DNA of 64,000 nt from an uncultured Lactobacillus sp. (GTDB lineage Bacteria > Bacillota > Bacilli > Lactobacillales > Lactobacillaceae), in the NCBI GenBank assembly GCA_910587695.1, contig CAJUNC010000006.1:53809-117808 (forward strand), read 5' to 3'. Position numbers and translations under genes: made by a program. Position 1 is the stretch's first letter, and each line of letters begins with the position of its first letter. Below are positions 24,497-34,369 of this stretch, one piece after another. Below the pieces are notes generated by a model that saw only the letters and a list, made by a program, of their open reading frames with translations, was not told where the DNA came from and did no database searches.

Positions 24497-24515
24497 TGAG
24501 GTAAAACTTGTGTAC
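24497..24515 (-). repeat. 19-bp inverted repeat, copy at the 5' side of the phosphatase gene
   Basis: TGAGGTAAAACTTGTGTAC is inverted relative to 23629-23647 with one mismatch. A third, shorter relative (ACACAAGTTTT) lies at 24551-24561 and can form an 11-bp hairpin stem with this copy. Confidence 0.8.
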
Positions 24516-24551
24516 AAGATGTATTTTAACGATTTATTTATTTGAATACAA
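24507..24551 (-). promoter_or_regulatory. Promoter and operator-like palindrome of the acid phosphatase gene
   Basis: On the - strand, TTGTAT (24551-24546) and TAAAAT (24528-24523) are separated by 17 bases. The palindrome CTTGT-GT-ACAAG (24507-24518) sits five bases past the -10 box, where a repressor would block initiation. This suggests regulated expression. Confidence 0.55.
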
Positions 24552-24645
24552 CACAAGTTTTTTATGTAAATTACTCAAACATTTGTTAAGCTGTTAAAAA
24601 AGTGTAATAATGTCTGTAAGACTAGTTTTAAGGAGAATTTATCAT

Positions 24646-24939
24646 ATGAATGGACGTTTGCTCTTCGCACTTGGCTTATTACTAAGTGTTATCTTACTGG
24701 TGATCGGGAATTTAGCTACATTACCGATAATTTCTTTGATCGGTTATGGCATAATGAGCCTAATGTTTTTGATCGTCGGCTTTACAATGGCTATTTTACA
24801 TCATACTAGTGCTTTGACTGCTGATGAAAAAAACATTGCTTGGGATGAAGCCTCTGGGGAATTAAAAGCAATGACTCTGGTGATCGGTCTGGGCTTTTTA
24901 GCTGCTGGGATCTTTGTTATTTTCAATTATATCGTCTGA
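24646..24939 (+). CDS. Small integral membrane protein of unknown function (97 aa)
   Basis: Three hydrophobic segments (about residues 4-24, 27-50 and 74-95) separated by a charged loop (TADEKNIAWDEASGELKAM). An ATG at 24610 is in frame, but TTAAGGAGAA at 24628-24637 fixes the start at 24646. I do not recognise a family beyond the general impression of small lactobacillar membrane proteins. It precedes plsY by about 65 bases on the same strand and is possibly co-transcribed. Confidence 0.6.
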   Translation: MNGRLLFALGLLLSVILLVIGNLATLPIISLIGYGIMSLMFLIVGFTMAILHHTSALTADEKNIAWDEASGELKAMTLVIGLGFLAAGIFVIFNYIV

Positions 24940-25006
24940 TCATTATTGAATTTATGTTCAAAAGCCAGTACAATAAAACGTATTGCTTTTTAGAGGAGGA
25001 ATTTTT

Positions 25007-25636
25007 TTGTCAGAGACATTAAAGATCATCTTGATGTTGATCATTGGCTATCTTTTAGGTTCCATCCCATCAGGTGTTTGGATCGGGAAGATGATGTATG
25101 GTAAAGATGTTCGTGATTACGGTAGTGGTAATATGGGAACGACCAATACATTTCGTGTTTTAGGAAAAAAAGCTGGGACGGTCGTTTTATTGATGGATAT
25201 GTTTAAAGGGACCTTAGCTGCCCTATTACCTTTCTTATTCCATTCCACTGCTGATCCGCTCTTGATCGGTTTGGCAGCGATCATTGGACATGTCTTTCCG
25301 ATTTTTGCTGGTTTTAAGGGTGGGAAGGCTGTGGCCACGAGTGTTGGTGTCTTATTAGTTTATAATCCATTATTCTTTGTTATTGCTTGGGTGATCTTTT
25401 TAGTGACACTTTACATCTCCAGTATGGTCAGTGTTGCTAGCATGCTGGGTTTTTTACTGATCACGATCGTATCTTTTTTCTTTAAAGATGCACTACTTTC
25501 AGTCGTTGCGATCGCTTTAACGATTTTTGTCTTTGTTCGCCACTACGGTAACATCGAACGGATCAAAAGTGGGACTGAAAATATGGTGCCATTTGGTCTA
25601 GGTTACAAGCACCGACAACAAAAACAAAATAAATAA
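25007..25636 (+). CDS. plsY: Acyl-phosphate:glycerol-3-phosphate acyltransferase
   Basis: A 209-residue multi-pass membrane enzyme that transfers the acyl group from acyl-phosphate to glycerol-3-phosphate, the first step of phosphatidate synthesis. The three PlsY motifs are visible: [10 protein letters not shown] near residue 18, [12 protein letters not shown] near 39 with the KKAG following, and [21 protein letters not shown] near 95, plus the late GTENM near 193. The start is TTG at 25007 after AGGAGGA (24993-24999). The earlier in-frame TTG at 24983 lacks an RBS. In Firmicutes this gene often lies beside parE, and here it is 13 kb away. Confidence 0.95.
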   Translation: MSETLKIILMLIIGYLLGSIPSGVWIGKMMYGKDVRDYGSGNMGTTNTFRVLGKKAGTVVLLMDMFKGTLAALLPFLFHSTADPLLIGLAAIIGHVFPIFAGFKGGKAVATSVGVLLVYNPLFFVIAWVIFLVTLYISSMVSVASMLGFLLITIVSFFFKDALLSVVAIALTIFVFVRHYGNIERIKSGTENMVPFGLGYKHRQQKQNK

Positions 25637-25678
25637 AAGCGTATTTGGGGACTATAGTTACCCAGATACGCTTTTTTT
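25635..25678 (+). terminator. Terminator of plsY
   Basis: Stem AAAAGCGTAT/ATACGCTTTT with inner GGG/CCC and a run of seven T. Confidence 0.85.
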
Positions 25679-25710
25679 GTGTGCTATAATGAAGTTGAGG
25701 TGATATTATA

Positions 25711-26583
25711 ATGGCAGTTATGCTTGAAAATGAAAAATTACGCGTTGTGATCAATGAACACGGAGCTGAATTAGCTAGTTTGATCTCTAAAGAAAATGGA
25801 TCCGAATATATGTGGAGTGGCGATAGTAAGTATTGGAAACGACACTCAGCTGTTCTTTTCCCGATCGAAGGGCGTTTAAAAGATGATACATATCAAGTCG
25901 ATGGAACAAGTTATCACTTGACACAACACGGTTTTGCACGTGACATGGATTTTGAGGTCTTACATCAAGCTCCAACTGAAGTTTGTTTTGAATTACACTC
26001 TAATGAACAGACACTTGAAAAGTATCCATTTGAATTTGTTTTACAAGTTCAATATATTTTGACACAAACTAAACTTGAAGTGATCTACCGCGTGATCAAT
26101 CCAAGTACTAAAGAAATGTATTTTGGCTTAGGTGCTCACCCTGCTTTTTCAACTAAACTAAAAGCAACTGATACTTACCAGGATTACGAGATCCGCCTAA
26201 GTCCAAAAGAAAGTTATCCTCGCATCCCACTGGTCGATAGTTTTATCGATCTAAAGAACATCACGACTGGCGCAGCAACCTTATCCGTTAATCATGACCT
26301 ATTTAAAGATGATGCTCTCATCTATGATCTTTCACAAGAACCAAATCAGATCAGCTTAGTAAGCAAACAACACGGCCATGGCGTAACGATCACAACAACT
26401 GATGCTAAAGCAATGGGTATCTGGTCAAGTTATCCGGCAAAAGGTGATTTTGTTTGTCTTGAGCCTTGGTGGGCCTTATCTGATACTTTGGAAACTGATG
26501 GCGATTTTAAAACAAAATATGCGATCAATAAGTTAGGTGGACAACAAGTTTTTGAAGCCAACTATACGATCGATGTTTTCTAA
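25711..26583 (+). CDS. Aldose 1-epimerase-family protein (LacX-like)
   Basis: A 290-residue beta-sandwich protein of the galactose mutarotase-like superfamily. HGFARDMDFEVL near residue 73 (family His), GLGAHPAF near 145 (second His) and CLEPWWALSD near 250 (family Glu region) are the expected active-site segments. LacX-like members in lactic acid bacteria accompany sugar use, but the substrate is unproven. Here it is monocistronic, with its own terminator and no sugar genes around. The start at 25711 follows TTGAGGTGATATTATA. Confidence 0.82.
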   Translation: MAVMLENEKLRVVINEHGAELASLISKENGSEYMWSGDSKYWKRHSAVLFPIEGRLKDDTYQVDGTSYHLTQHGFARDMDFEVLHQAPTEVCFELHSNEQTLEKYPFEFVLQVQYILTQTKLEVIYRVINPSTKEMYFGLGAHPAFSTKLKATDTYQDYEIRLSPKESYPRIPLVDSFIDLKNITTGAATLSVNHDLFKDDALIYDLSQEPNQISLVSKQHGHGVTITTTDAKAMGIWSSYPAKGDFVCLEPWWALSDTLETDGDFKTKYAINKLGGQQVFEANYTIDVF

Positions 26584-26590
26584 CTAAATA

Positions 26591-26632
26591 AAAAAGCAGC
26601 ACTTCCGCTCTATATGGAAATGCTGCTTTTTG
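26591..26632 (+). terminator. Terminator of the epimerase gene
   Basis: Stem AAAAGCAGCA/TGCTGCTTTT with inner TTCC/GGAA and a T run. A-rich on the other side, so it may also act on hslU transcripts. Confidence 0.82.
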
Positions 26633-26732
26633 CATCATTATCGAACTATATTAGGTATAGTTTAAGTTATTGTTCAGCAAACTCTCAAAAATCTCCGAGT
26701 GAACACTTTTGAGTGTCACCGAAATATTCGGA

Positions 26733-28157
26733 CTATAAGATGTATTGACTAAGATCCTTATCAGCCACGATCTTACCTACTTTTTCTTCAACATAAGCTT
26801 CTGTGATCGTGATCTCACCCATTTGCATGTCTGGTCCTTCAAAGAGCAAGTCTTCAAGTAATTTCTCTAAGATCGTGTGTAACCGTCGTGCCCCGATATT
26901 ATCAGTTTCATGGTTTACACGATAAGCGATCTCGGCGATCTTTTCGATTGCTTCGATCGTAAATGTGACTTTGATGTTATCAGTCCCAATGATCGCAATA
27001 TATTGCTTGATCAAGGCATTGTTAGGCTCAGTCAAGATCTTAACGAAATCATCTTTGCTCAAGTCTTCTAATTCAACTCTGATCGGAAAACGCCCTTGTA
27101 ATTCGGCGATCAGATCACTTGGTTTACTTTGAGCAAACGCACCTGATGCGATAAACAAGATATGGTCTGTCTTAATGACACCGTACTTAGTTTTGATCTG
27201 CGAGCCTTCAACGATCGGTAAGATATCCCGTTGGACCCCTTCACGTGAAACTTCACCGGAATTTTGTTGAGATTTTGAAGTTATCTTATCGATCTCATCG
27301 ATAAAGATGATCCCAGTATTTTCTGCACGCTTGATCGCTGCATTTGCTGCATCAGCAGTATTCATCATTTTTTCTGATTCTTCGCGTACAAATACTTCAC
27401 GTGCTTCTTTAACTGGCATCGTTCGTGTTACCATTTTCTTCGGTGCTAGTGAACCTAACGTATCCGATAGATCTAAGCCCATTTGCCCTAACATCCCATC
27501 TGCACCTTGGAATTTTTGTGCAGGGTCTTCCATTTGGATCGTAACTTCTTCATTTTCAAGTAAGCCACGTTGGAGTTTTTCAGCTACACTGAAGCGTTCA
27601 CGTTTAACATCTTCTGTTACGTTTTCGTTTTCTTCAGCCCCTTGCATCCCTGGCATGTTTGGCATTTTTCCACTTTGGAGATCGCGCATGAATTGCATGA
27701 AATTTTCTTGTTCATTTGGACGGCTTTGTTGCTTTTGAGCTGGAACTAATAATTTTACTAAGCGCTTATCTGCTTTTTGCACAGCTTGACCTCTGACCTT
27801 CTTAAAGAGCTCATCTTGTTCCATCTTATAAGCAACTTCGACTAGATCACGCACCATGGATTCAACATCGCGTCCAACATAACCCACTTCAGTAAATTTC
27901 GTTGCTTCAACTTTGATGAATGGTGCATCGACGATCTTAGCCAAACGACGTGCGATCTCAGTCTTACCCACCCCAGTAGGTCCGATCATCATGAGATTTT
28001 TAGGGGTGATCTCTTCTTGCATATCTTCAGGTAGCTGCATTCGGCGATAACGGTTACGTAAAGCGATCGAGATCGCTCTTTTAGCCTGATCTTGACCAAT
28101 AACATAATTATCTAATTCAGCTACGATTTGTTTAGGTGTTTTTTCACTATGTTCCAT
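26733..28157 (-). CDS. hslU: ATP-dependent protease ATPase subunit HslU
   Basis: A 474-residue AAA+ unfoldase of the HslUV (ClpYQ) protease. Walker A is GPTGVGKTE near residues 59-67, and the Walker B region is IIFIDEIDKI near 295. An acidic/charged intermediate domain spans roughly 130-250, and the C-terminal tail ends in YIL, which docks into HslV in the family. It follows hslV by 20 bases. No strong terminator with a T run directly follows, only small hairpins at 26685-26725, so the transcript end is uncertain. codY, which often follows in Firmicutes, is not here. Confidence 0.97.
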   Translation of the reverse strand: MEHSEKTPKQIVAELDNYVIGQDQAKRAISIALRNRYRRMQLPEDMQEEITPKNLMMIGPTGVGKTEIARRLAKIVDAPFIKVEATKFTEVGYVGRDVESMVRDLVEVAYKMEQDELFKKVRGQAVQKADKRLVKLLVPAQKQQSRPNEQENFMQFMRDLQSGKMPNMPGMQGAEENENVTEDVKRERFSVAEKLQRGLLENEEVTIQMEDPAQKFQGADGMLGQMGLDLSDTLGSLAPKKMVTRTMPVKEAREVFVREESEKMMNTADAANAAIKRAENTGIIFIDEIDKITSKSQQNSGEVSREGVQRDILPIVEGSQIKTKYGVIKTDHILFIASGAFAQSKPSDLIAELQGRFPIRVELEDLSKDDFVKILTEPNNALIKQYIAIIGTDNIKVTFTIEAIEKIAEIAYRVNHETDNIGARRLHTILEKLLEDLLFEGPDMQMGEITITEAYVEEKVGKIVADKDLSQYIL

Positions 28158-28177
28158 AGAAATCTGTCACTCCTTGA

Positions 28178-28720
28178 TTAAAGTTCTTCTACGATGATAT
28201 TGTGATTGGTGAAAATATCAATGTCTCCAGCGATCGAGATCGCATTTTGGGCGATCTGAGCCGCACTTAGATCTTTGGCGTAAGCTGTCATCGCTTTAGC
28301 TGCTGCAAAGGCATAATTGCCACCAGAGCCGATCGCTAAAATATCATCATCAGGTTCGATAACTTCCCCTGATCCTGAAACTAATAGTAAGTTTTCTTTA
28401 TCCATCACTATCAATAAAGCTTCAAGTTTTTGTAAAGCTTGATCACTACGCCATTCTTGTGCCAATTCAACGGCTGCTCGCTGTAAGTTACCGCTATATT
28501 GATTGAGCTTTTTTTCAAATCTATCTTCTAAATTAAAAGCATCGGCAACACTTCCAGCAAAACCAACTACAACTTTATTATCATAGATCCGCCTAACTTT
28601 ACGGGCAGATCCCTTCATGATGACTTTTTCGCCCATGGTAACTTGACCATCCCCGGCCATCGCAGTATGACCATTGTGGCGCACAGCGCAGATCGTAGTT
28701 GCGTGAAATGAAACAGACAT
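28178..28720 (-). CDS. hslV: ATP-dependent protease proteolytic subunit HslV
   Basis: The 180-residue N-terminal-nucleophile peptidase that forms the double ring of HslUV. The start reads [13 protein letters not shown]. In proteobacterial HslV the Thr of TT(I) is N-terminal after processing. In Bacillus CodW the exposed N-terminal Ser acts instead, and here too several residues including Ser2 precede the threonines. The AMAGDGQVT and [11 protein letters not shown] segments are conserved. AGGAGGAATTTAC precedes the ATG. It lies 18 bases after xerC. Confidence 0.95.
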   Translation of the reverse strand: MSVSFHATTICAVRHNGHTAMAGDGQVTMGEKVIMKGSARKVRRIYDNKVVVGFAGSVADAFNLEDRFEKKLNQYSGNLQRAAVELAQEWRSDQALQKLEALLIVMDKENLLLVSGSGEVIEPDDDILAIGSGGNYAFAAAKAMTAYAKDLSAAQIAQNAISIAGDIDIFTNHNIIVEEL

Positions 28721-28737
28721 GTAAATTCCTCCTAAAT

Positions 28738-29637
28738 TTACGCTCGTGGAAAGAACTTCCGATAATCTCGTTGTAAGTGTTCCGGCGTAACATGTGTATA
28801 TATTTGTGTGGTCGATAAACTACTATGGCCTAAAAGTTCTTGAACCGCCCGTAGATCTGCCCCATTACTCAATAAATGTGTGGCAAAGGTATGCCGCAAC
28901 TCATGGGGGTGGATCGTACTCGAAAGCGAACTTCGCTTAACGATCTGGTCTAAAACATAAGAGACCCCAGCAGCTGTCAAGGGATCACCATGATGGTTCA
29001 CAAAAACATGATCATGTTCACGTTTGTATTTAGCCATCAATGGCTTACGTGACTTTGCTAAATAACGTTTAAGTGAAGTATAACAGTATGACCCAAAAGG
29101 CACATACCGATCCTTGCGTCCCTTTCCGTGAAGAAGCATCGTTTTTAGTTCAAAGTCGATATCTTCAAGCTTGAGCCCAGTACATTCACTGACCCGCATC
29201 CCTGTTGAATAAAGTGTTTCTAGCAAAGCATTATCACGTAAAGAAAGCTTGTCAGGACGCCTTGTTTCTTCAAATAAAAGCTCGAGTTCTTTTTCGTAAA
29301 AGAACCGTGGCAAACGCCGTGGATTTTGCTTGATCTGCACATATGCAAATGGATCTTTAGCCACATATCCATTACGCAATAAAAAGCGATAAAATGCTCG
29401 TAAACTTGAAACTTTACGGGAAATACTACTCATTTTGAGATCTTTATCGTAAAGTTCACTCATAAATACATGAACGTCAAAAGTTGTGATCTTTGCAAAC
29501 GATTTAGGATGACCACTTTCAGCTAAAAACTGCTCAAATTCGGTAACATCTTCTAAATAAGCAGTGATCGTCTTAGGCGAATACTGTCGTTCGACTCGAA
29601 GATATTCTTTAAATTCTATGATCCACTTTTTTTCCAT
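28738..29637 (-). CDS. xerC: Tyrosine recombinase XerC
   Basis: A 299-residue recombinase with an N-terminal SAM-like core-binding domain (about 1-90) and a catalytic domain. The catalytic set is complete: Arg148 (YSTGMRVSE), Lys172 ([10 protein letters not shown]), His245 and Arg248 ([14 protein letters not shown]), His271 (GHSS) and Tyr280 (TQIYTHV). With XerD it resolves chromosome dimers at dif. A close dif candidate lies 8.7 kb away at 19994. The order topA-trmFO-xerC-hslV-hslU is the standard Firmicutes cluster, which fixes the assignment as XerC. A terminator separates it from trmFO, and a palindrome lies in its promoter. Confidence 0.95.
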   Translation of the reverse strand: MEKKWIIEFKEYLRVERQYSPKTITAYLEDVTEFEQFLAESGHPKSFAKITTFDVHVFMSELYDKDLKMSSISRKVSSLRAFYRFLLRNGYVAKDPFAYVQIKQNPRRLPRFFYEKELELLFEETRRPDKLSLRDNALLETLYSTGMRVSECTGLKLEDIDFELKTMLLHGKGRKDRYVPFGSYCYTSLKRYLAKSRKPLMAKYKREHDHVFVNHHGDPLTAAGVSYVLDQIVKRSSLSSTIHPHELRHTFATHLLSNGADLRAVQELLGHSSLSTTQIYTHVTPEHLQRDYRKFFPRA

Positions 29638-29665
29638 TTGCTTGCTCCTTCACCTATCTAAAGCT

Positions 29666-29694
29666 ATTTTCTAATATTGGTCAATATTAGTCAA
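29666..29694 (-). promoter_or_regulatory. xerC promoter with an operator-like palindrome in the spacer
   Basis: On the - strand TTGACT (29694-29689) is followed after 17 bases by GAAAAT (29671-29666). The spacer holds most of a perfect inverted repeat CTAATATTG-GT-CAATATTAG (29671-29690). A protein bound there would block RNA polymerase. Confidence 0.5.
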
Positions 29695-29822
29695 GCTCCT
29701 AAATATGTATATGTCTAAAAATTTTAAACTTTCTTAAGATTAGACGCTTGAGATATCTTGTAGTTTATGATCATATACATTTTAAAGCGAAAATATGTTC
29801 GTGTAAAGCGATAAGCACACTA

Positions 29823-29860
29823 AAAAAACTCGTACATCTCAAATGAGAAATACGAGTTTT
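29823..29860 (-). terminator. Terminator of trmFO
   Basis: Stem AAACTCGTA/TACGAGTTT with inner TCTC/GAGA. On the - strand it is followed by TTTTT. Confidence 0.82.
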
Positions 29861-29875
29861 GATCTTTACCTTTGA

Positions 29876-31189
29876 TTAAATATCCGCCGTTGTTTTAAAT
29901 TCTTCTAAAACAGCTAACGCCCGTTGCGATAGAGCTAAATTGCGTTCACGTTTCTCACGGATACGCTTTTCCAATCGTGGAATGATCCCAAAGTTTGCAT
30001 TGATCGGTTGGAAATGTTTAGGACTAGCATGAGTGATATAGTGAGCCATTGCCCCCATCATCGTTTCTTCTGGGAAAATGACTGGTTCTTTACCTTGAGC
30101 GATCATGGCTGCGTTGATCCCCGCATAAAGTCCGCTAGCTGCACTTTCAACATAGCCTTCGACGCCTGTCATTTGACCTGCAAACAGTAGATCAGAACGC
30201 TTTTTAGTTTGATACGTTGCATTTAAAAATTCTGGTGAACGCAAGTAAGTATTACGATGCATCACGCCATAACGGACAAATTGAGCATTTTCCAACCCTG
30301 GGATCATTGAAAAGACCCGTTTTTGTTCCCCCCACTTGAGATGCGTCTGGAAACCAACTAGATTATATAAGTTACCAGCAGCATTGTCTTGCCGTAATTG
30401 AACGACTGCAAAGGGTTCTTTACCAGTTTTAGGATCTTCTAGACCGACTGGTTTTAAGGGACCAAAGAGCATCGTCTTTTCCCCACGCGAAGCCATCTGT
30501 TCGATCGGCATGCATCCCTCAAAGAACTTTTGATCTTCAAAATCATGTAATTCAGCCATCTCAGCATTGATCAATTCATGATAAAAATCGTAAAATTCTT
30601 TTTCTGTCATTGGACAGTTGAGATAAGCTGCTTCGCCTTTATCATAGCGTGATTTTAAATAGATCTTATCCATATCAAGGGATGATTTTTCAACGATCGG
30701 AGCAGCGGCATCATAGAAATACAGACCCTCATCGTCAGTTAGACGTTTGATCGCTTGTGCCAATGGATCAGAAGTCAATGGACCAGTTGCGATCACCGTT
30801 AATCCTTCTGGGATCTCAGTCAATTCCTCTCGGACAACTTCCACATTAGGGTGGTTTGTCAATTTTTCTGTGATCGCACTAGAGAAAGTCTCACGGTCCA
30901 CGGCTAACGCTCCACCAGCAGGAACGTTATGTGTATCAGCTGCCTCCATGATGATCGAATCTAAGCGCCGCATCTCTTCTTTTAACAACCCCGCACCATT
31001 TGTTAATTGATTTGCACGCAACGAGTTAGTGCAGACCAATTCAGCAAAATTTTGTGTATGGTGGGCTGGGGTCTTTTTCTCAGGCCTCATTTCATAAAGT
31101 CGAACCTTGAGTCCACGTTTAGCGATCTGCCAAGCGGCTTCACTGCCGGCTAAACCGGCACCAATAACATTAATGCTAGTAGTTGTCAT
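29876..31189 (-). CDS. trmFO: tRNA (uracil-54-C5)-methyltransferase, folate-dependent
   Basis: A 437-residue flavoprotein that makes ribothymidine at position 54 of tRNAs from methylene-tetrahydrofolate. The N-terminal FAD-binding loop is [15 protein letters not shown], followed by the diagnostic CTNSLRAN near residue 53 and [12 protein letters not shown] near 346, which is shared with the GidA family. AAGGAG precedes the ATG by 7 bases. It sits 16 bases after topA, in the standard gene order. Confidence 0.97.
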   Translation of the reverse strand: MTTTSINVIGAGLAGSEAAWQIAKRGLKVRLYEMRPEKKTPAHHTQNFAELVCTNSLRANQLTNGAGLLKEEMRRLDSIIMEAADTHNVPAGGALAVDRETFSSAITEKLTNHPNVEVVREELTEIPEGLTVIATGPLTSDPLAQAIKRLTDDEGLYFYDAAAPIVEKSSLDMDKIYLKSRYDKGEAAYLNCPMTEKEFYDFYHELINAEMAELHDFEDQKFFEGCMPIEQMASRGEKTMLFGPLKPVGLEDPKTGKEPFAVVQLRQDNAAGNLYNLVGFQTHLKWGEQKRVFSMIPGLENAQFVRYGVMHRNTYLRSPEFLNATYQTKKRSDLLFAGQMTGVEGYVESAASGLYAGINAAMIAQGKEPVIFPEETMMGAMAHYITHASPKHFQPINANFGIIPRLEKRIREKRERNLALSQRALAVLEEFKTTADI

Positions 31190-31204
31190 TATTTTACTCC
31201 TTAG

Positions 31205-33316
31205 TTATTTTTGAATGGCTTCTTCATAGTCACCATTTGGACATTTGACTTGTTGCCCTTTTTTAGTCTTTTTATAGACTAAATAGTGGTCACATTTAGG
31301 ACAATTTCTACCGACCGGCTTGTCCCAAGAAACAAATTCACAGTCTGGATAGCGTGAACAGCCATAGAAAACGCGATTCTTCTTGGATTTACGTTCAACA
31401 ACTTGTCCTTTGCCACAAACTGGGCATTTTACCCCGATCTGTTTGATGATCGCTTGTGTGTTACGGCAATCCGGGAAGCGACTACAAGCGTAAAATTTGC
31501 CATAACGTCCCATTTTAATGACCATTGGGGCACCACAGATCTCACAATTAAAACCAGCAGGTTCATCTTTGATCGTGACCTTAGCTAATTTTTCAGAAGC
31601 TTCTTTGACCTCATCAGAGAATGGTTGGTAAAATTCATCAATAATGGAGACCCATTCTTGTTTACCCTCTTCGATCTCATCCAACTGTCCTTCTAAATTA
31701 GCGGTAAAATCAACATTTAAGATATCAGGGAAACATTCCTGGATCATATTATCAACGATCTCACCTAATTCCGTTGGTTCGAATTTACGTGCAGCTAATT
31801 TAACGTAGTAGCGCTTTTGGATGACATTTAGTGTTGGCGCATACGTTGAAGGGCGTCCAACACCATTTTCTTCGAGCGTTTTGATCAAACTAGCTTCAGT
31901 ATAACGAGCTGGTGGTAAAGTGAAGTGTTGATTAGGTTGATTTTTGACCATCAAAACTTCATCGGTTTCTTTTAGATCTGGTAAGATATTATCTTTGCGC
32001 TTGGATTCAGCATAGACCTTAGTAAAACCATCAAATTTTATTTTTGATCCATTCGCACGATAAGTCACACCATTTTGAGTCAGATCGACTCGGATCGTAT
32101 CTACGATCGCCGGTGTCATCTGACTTGCCACAAATCGTGACCAGATCAAAGAATAGAGTTTCATTTGATCCTTAGTCAAATATTTCTCGATCGATTTAGG
32201 TGTCCGCATAACTGAAGAAGGTCGGATCGCTTCATGGGCGTCTTGTGCTCCTTCAGATAATTTAGTCTTACGTGGCTTTAAGGCTGCATACTCTTCACCA
32301 TATTCTTCATGGATAAATGTTGATGCTTCATGCTTAGCCACACTAGAGATCCGCGTTGAGTCAGTCCGCATATATGTGATCAACCCAACAGCTCCGCCAC
32401 GTCCTAAACTGATCCCTTCATAGAGTTGCTGGGCTACCATCATCGTCTTTTGCGTCTTGAATTTCAATGTGTTGTTTGCAGTCTGTTGTAAAGTCGAAGT
32501 CGTAAATGGTGGCTGTGGCATCCGTTTACGTTCTTTTTTAGTGACACTTGAAACAGTAAATGGTTTCTTAGTGTCTAACTTAGCTAAAACACTTTGGACT
32601 TCTTCGTTGTTCTTTAGCTCTGCTTTCTTACCGTCTAAGCCATAGAAACTAGCGTCGAATTTAGCTTTATCTTTTTTGAATTGAGCATCTAAAGTCCAAT
32701 ATTCTTCAGGTTTAAAAGCTTTGATCTCTTGTTCCCGTTGAATGATCAAGTTTAAAGCGATCGATTGCACACGACCGGCTGATAGTCCTTTTTTGATCTT
32801 AGCCCATAACAATGGTGAGATCGAATAACCCACCAAACGATCAAGTACTCGCCTAGCTTGTTGGGCGTCTACCAAATTCATATCGATCGCCCGTGGGTTT
32901 TTAAAAGCATTTTTAACAGCATCTTTAGTGATCTCATTGAATACGACACGATTTTTATCTTTTGGATCAAGCCCTAAAAGGTAAGATAAATGCCATGCGA
33001 TCGCTTCTCCTTCACGATCTGGATCGGCTGCAAGATAAACGTGCGCAGCTTTTTTAGCTTCTTTTCTTAGTTCTTTTATCACATCGCCTTTACCACGGAT
33101 CGAAATATAATGTGGTTCGTAGTTATTTTCAACATCGACCCCCATCTTACTTTTAGGCAAGTCACGAATATGTCCTAAACTAGCCATAACTTTATAGCGT
33201 GAGCCTAAATATTTTTCGATCGTTTTAGCCTTGGAAGGTGATTCCACGATCACTAAATTCTTTTTTACTTTGCGTTTTGTTTTCTTTTTGGTAGCAGTCC
33301 CAGTAGACCTCGGCAT
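31205..33316 (-). CDS. topA: DNA topoisomerase I
   Basis: A 703-residue type IA topoisomerase that relaxes negative supercoils. The N-terminal TOPRIM domain has [13 protein letters not shown] near 22-34 and [15 protein letters not shown] near 96-110. The nucleophile is Tyr315 in [10 protein letters not shown]. The C-terminus has three zinc-ribbon repeats: one with CEIC and CSRFPDC, one with CPVC and CSRYPDC, and a shorter last one with CPKC whose fourth cysteine is in KCPN. A basic extension of about 18 residues precedes the TOPRIM domain. TTGACA at 33430-33425 on the - strand is a likely -35 box. Confidence 0.97.
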   Translation of the reverse strand: MPRSTGTATKKKTKRKVKKNLVIVESPSKAKTIEKYLGSRYKVMASLGHIRDLPKSKMGVDVENNYEPHYISIRGKGDVIKELRKEAKKAAHVYLAADPDREGEAIAWHLSYLLGLDPKDKNRVVFNEITKDAVKNAFKNPRAIDMNLVDAQQARRVLDRLVGYSISPLLWAKIKKGLSAGRVQSIALNLIIQREQEIKAFKPEEYWTLDAQFKKDKAKFDASFYGLDGKKAELKNNEEVQSVLAKLDTKKPFTVSSVTKKERKRMPQPPFTTSTLQQTANNTLKFKTQKTMMVAQQLYEGISLGRGGAVGLITYMRTDSTRISSVAKHEASTFIHEEYGEEYAALKPRKTKLSEGAQDAHEAIRPSSVMRTPKSIEKYLTKDQMKLYSLIWSRFVASQMTPAIVDTIRVDLTQNGVTYRANGSKIKFDGFTKVYAESKRKDNILPDLKETDEVLMVKNQPNQHFTLPPARYTEASLIKTLEENGVGRPSTYAPTLNVIQKRYYVKLAARKFEPTELGEIVDNMIQECFPDILNVDFTANLEGQLDEIEEGKQEWVSIIDEFYQPFSDEVKEASEKLAKVTIKDEPAGFNCEICGAPMVIKMGRYGKFYACSRFPDCRNTQAIIKQIGVKCPVCGKGQVVERKSKKNRVFYGCSRYPDCEFVSWDKPVGRNCPKCDHYLVYKKTKKGQQVKCPNGDYEEAIQK

Positions 33317-33401
33317 ACCAACAACTCCCTCATACTTATAGTCTTGATTTAAAAATATCTGCTGACACGATCAATTGACCAGTCACAAAATTCGATACTC
33401 A

Positions 33402-33430
33402 TGTTATGCTATTTAAACTAACTTTGTCAA
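33402..33430 (-). promoter_or_regulatory. Probable topA promoter
   Basis: On the - strand TTGACA (33430-33425) has a consensus -35. The -10 is poorer: CATAAC or ATAACA, 16-17 bases further on. Confidence 0.45.
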
Positions 33431-33466
33431 GCAGTTTGAACATTTCTCAGCTATTGTTTACCTTAC

Positions 33467-34327
33467 CTAAATAAATTCTTCTAAGATATCATTACTGTTC
33501 AGGACTGGTTTGGCTCCTGCTGCGATCAATTCATTACATCCCGTCGAATAAATATCGTTTATTCGTCCTGGTAATGCTAAGACATTGCGATTTTCTTGTA
33601 GTGCAAGATTGGCTGTGATCAAGCTTCCACTGTGATGTCTGGCCTCAACAACTAATACTGTCTGACACAGCCCCGCAATGATCCGATTACGCAAGGGAAA
33701 ATGATATTTCAACGGGCGACTCCCCAAGGGATATTCACTAAGTAACAATCCCGTATGCGCGATCTGTGTTTGTAAAGTTCGATTACAGCTCGGGTAACTG
33801 ACGTCTAGACCATTACCGATCACAGCGATCGTTTTACCGTGGTGCTTTAAAGCCAATTGATGGCTGAGACCATCCACACCTTTGGCCAATCCACTGACAA
33901 GGATAAGTTTTTGCTGGATCACGTTAGGTAATAATTGAGTCAAGGCTTGCAGTGCATACGAACTACATTGACGTGCACCGACTACACCTAAGCGTTTTTT
34001 AGAATCCAACAGTTCGATATCTCCTTGATAAAATAAAACGACCGGTGGTGAGTATATCTCCTGTAATTGTAATGGGTAGCGCTTGTCTAAAATCGTCAAA
34101 AAATGGCTGACTTTTAGATTTTGCTGGATCTTTTGCGATAATTGCTTACTTTGTAGAGCATTCCACAGATCATTTTTTTGCGTTTGACCTAATTTTAAAA
34201 GTAAAAAGAGTTCATCTTTACTAGGACAACGCTCAAACGAAAGTATATAACGAACGACCCGTAATTCATTTTTAAGATCTAGGTCACATAAATGTAGCTT
34301 CAACAAGAAAAATTCTAATTCGTTCAT
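33467..34327 (-). CDS. dprA: DNA processing protein DprA
   Basis: A 286-residue Rossmann-fold protein that loads RecA onto incoming single-stranded DNA during transformation. The N-terminal region is variable, then GVVGARQCSSYA near residue 114, SGLAKGVDGLSHQ near 146, AVIGNGLDVSYP near 170 and the RNRIIAGL-VVEA segment near 215 complete the family core. AGAGGTG precedes the ATG at 34327, and the GTG three codons earlier is less likely. It lies between rnhB and topA as in other lactobacilli. Whether the strain is transformable cannot be judged from this gene alone. Confidence 0.93.
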   Translation of the reverse strand: MNELEFFLLKLHLCDLDLKNELRVVRYILSFERCPSKDELFLLLKLGQTQKNDLWNALQSKQLSQKIQQNLKVSHFLTILDKRYPLQLQEIYSPPVVLFYQGDIELLDSKKRLGVVGARQCSSYALQALTQLLPNVIQQKLILVSGLAKGVDGLSHQLALKHHGKTIAVIGNGLDVSYPSCNRTLQTQIAHTGLLLSEYPLGSRPLKYHFPLRNRIIAGLCQTVLVVEARHHSGSLITANLALQENRNVLALPGRINDIYSTGCNELIAAGAKPVLNSNDILEEFI

Positions 34328-34369
34328 GAAAAACACCTCTCGCTATATAAATACGCAAAAGGTGTGGGC

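Noticed and set aside
26641..26732. Rho-independent terminator or small RNA after hslU
   Set aside because: Several short palindromes occur (for example CCGAAATATTCGG), but none combines a stable stem with an adjacent T run. I could not decide on one fold.
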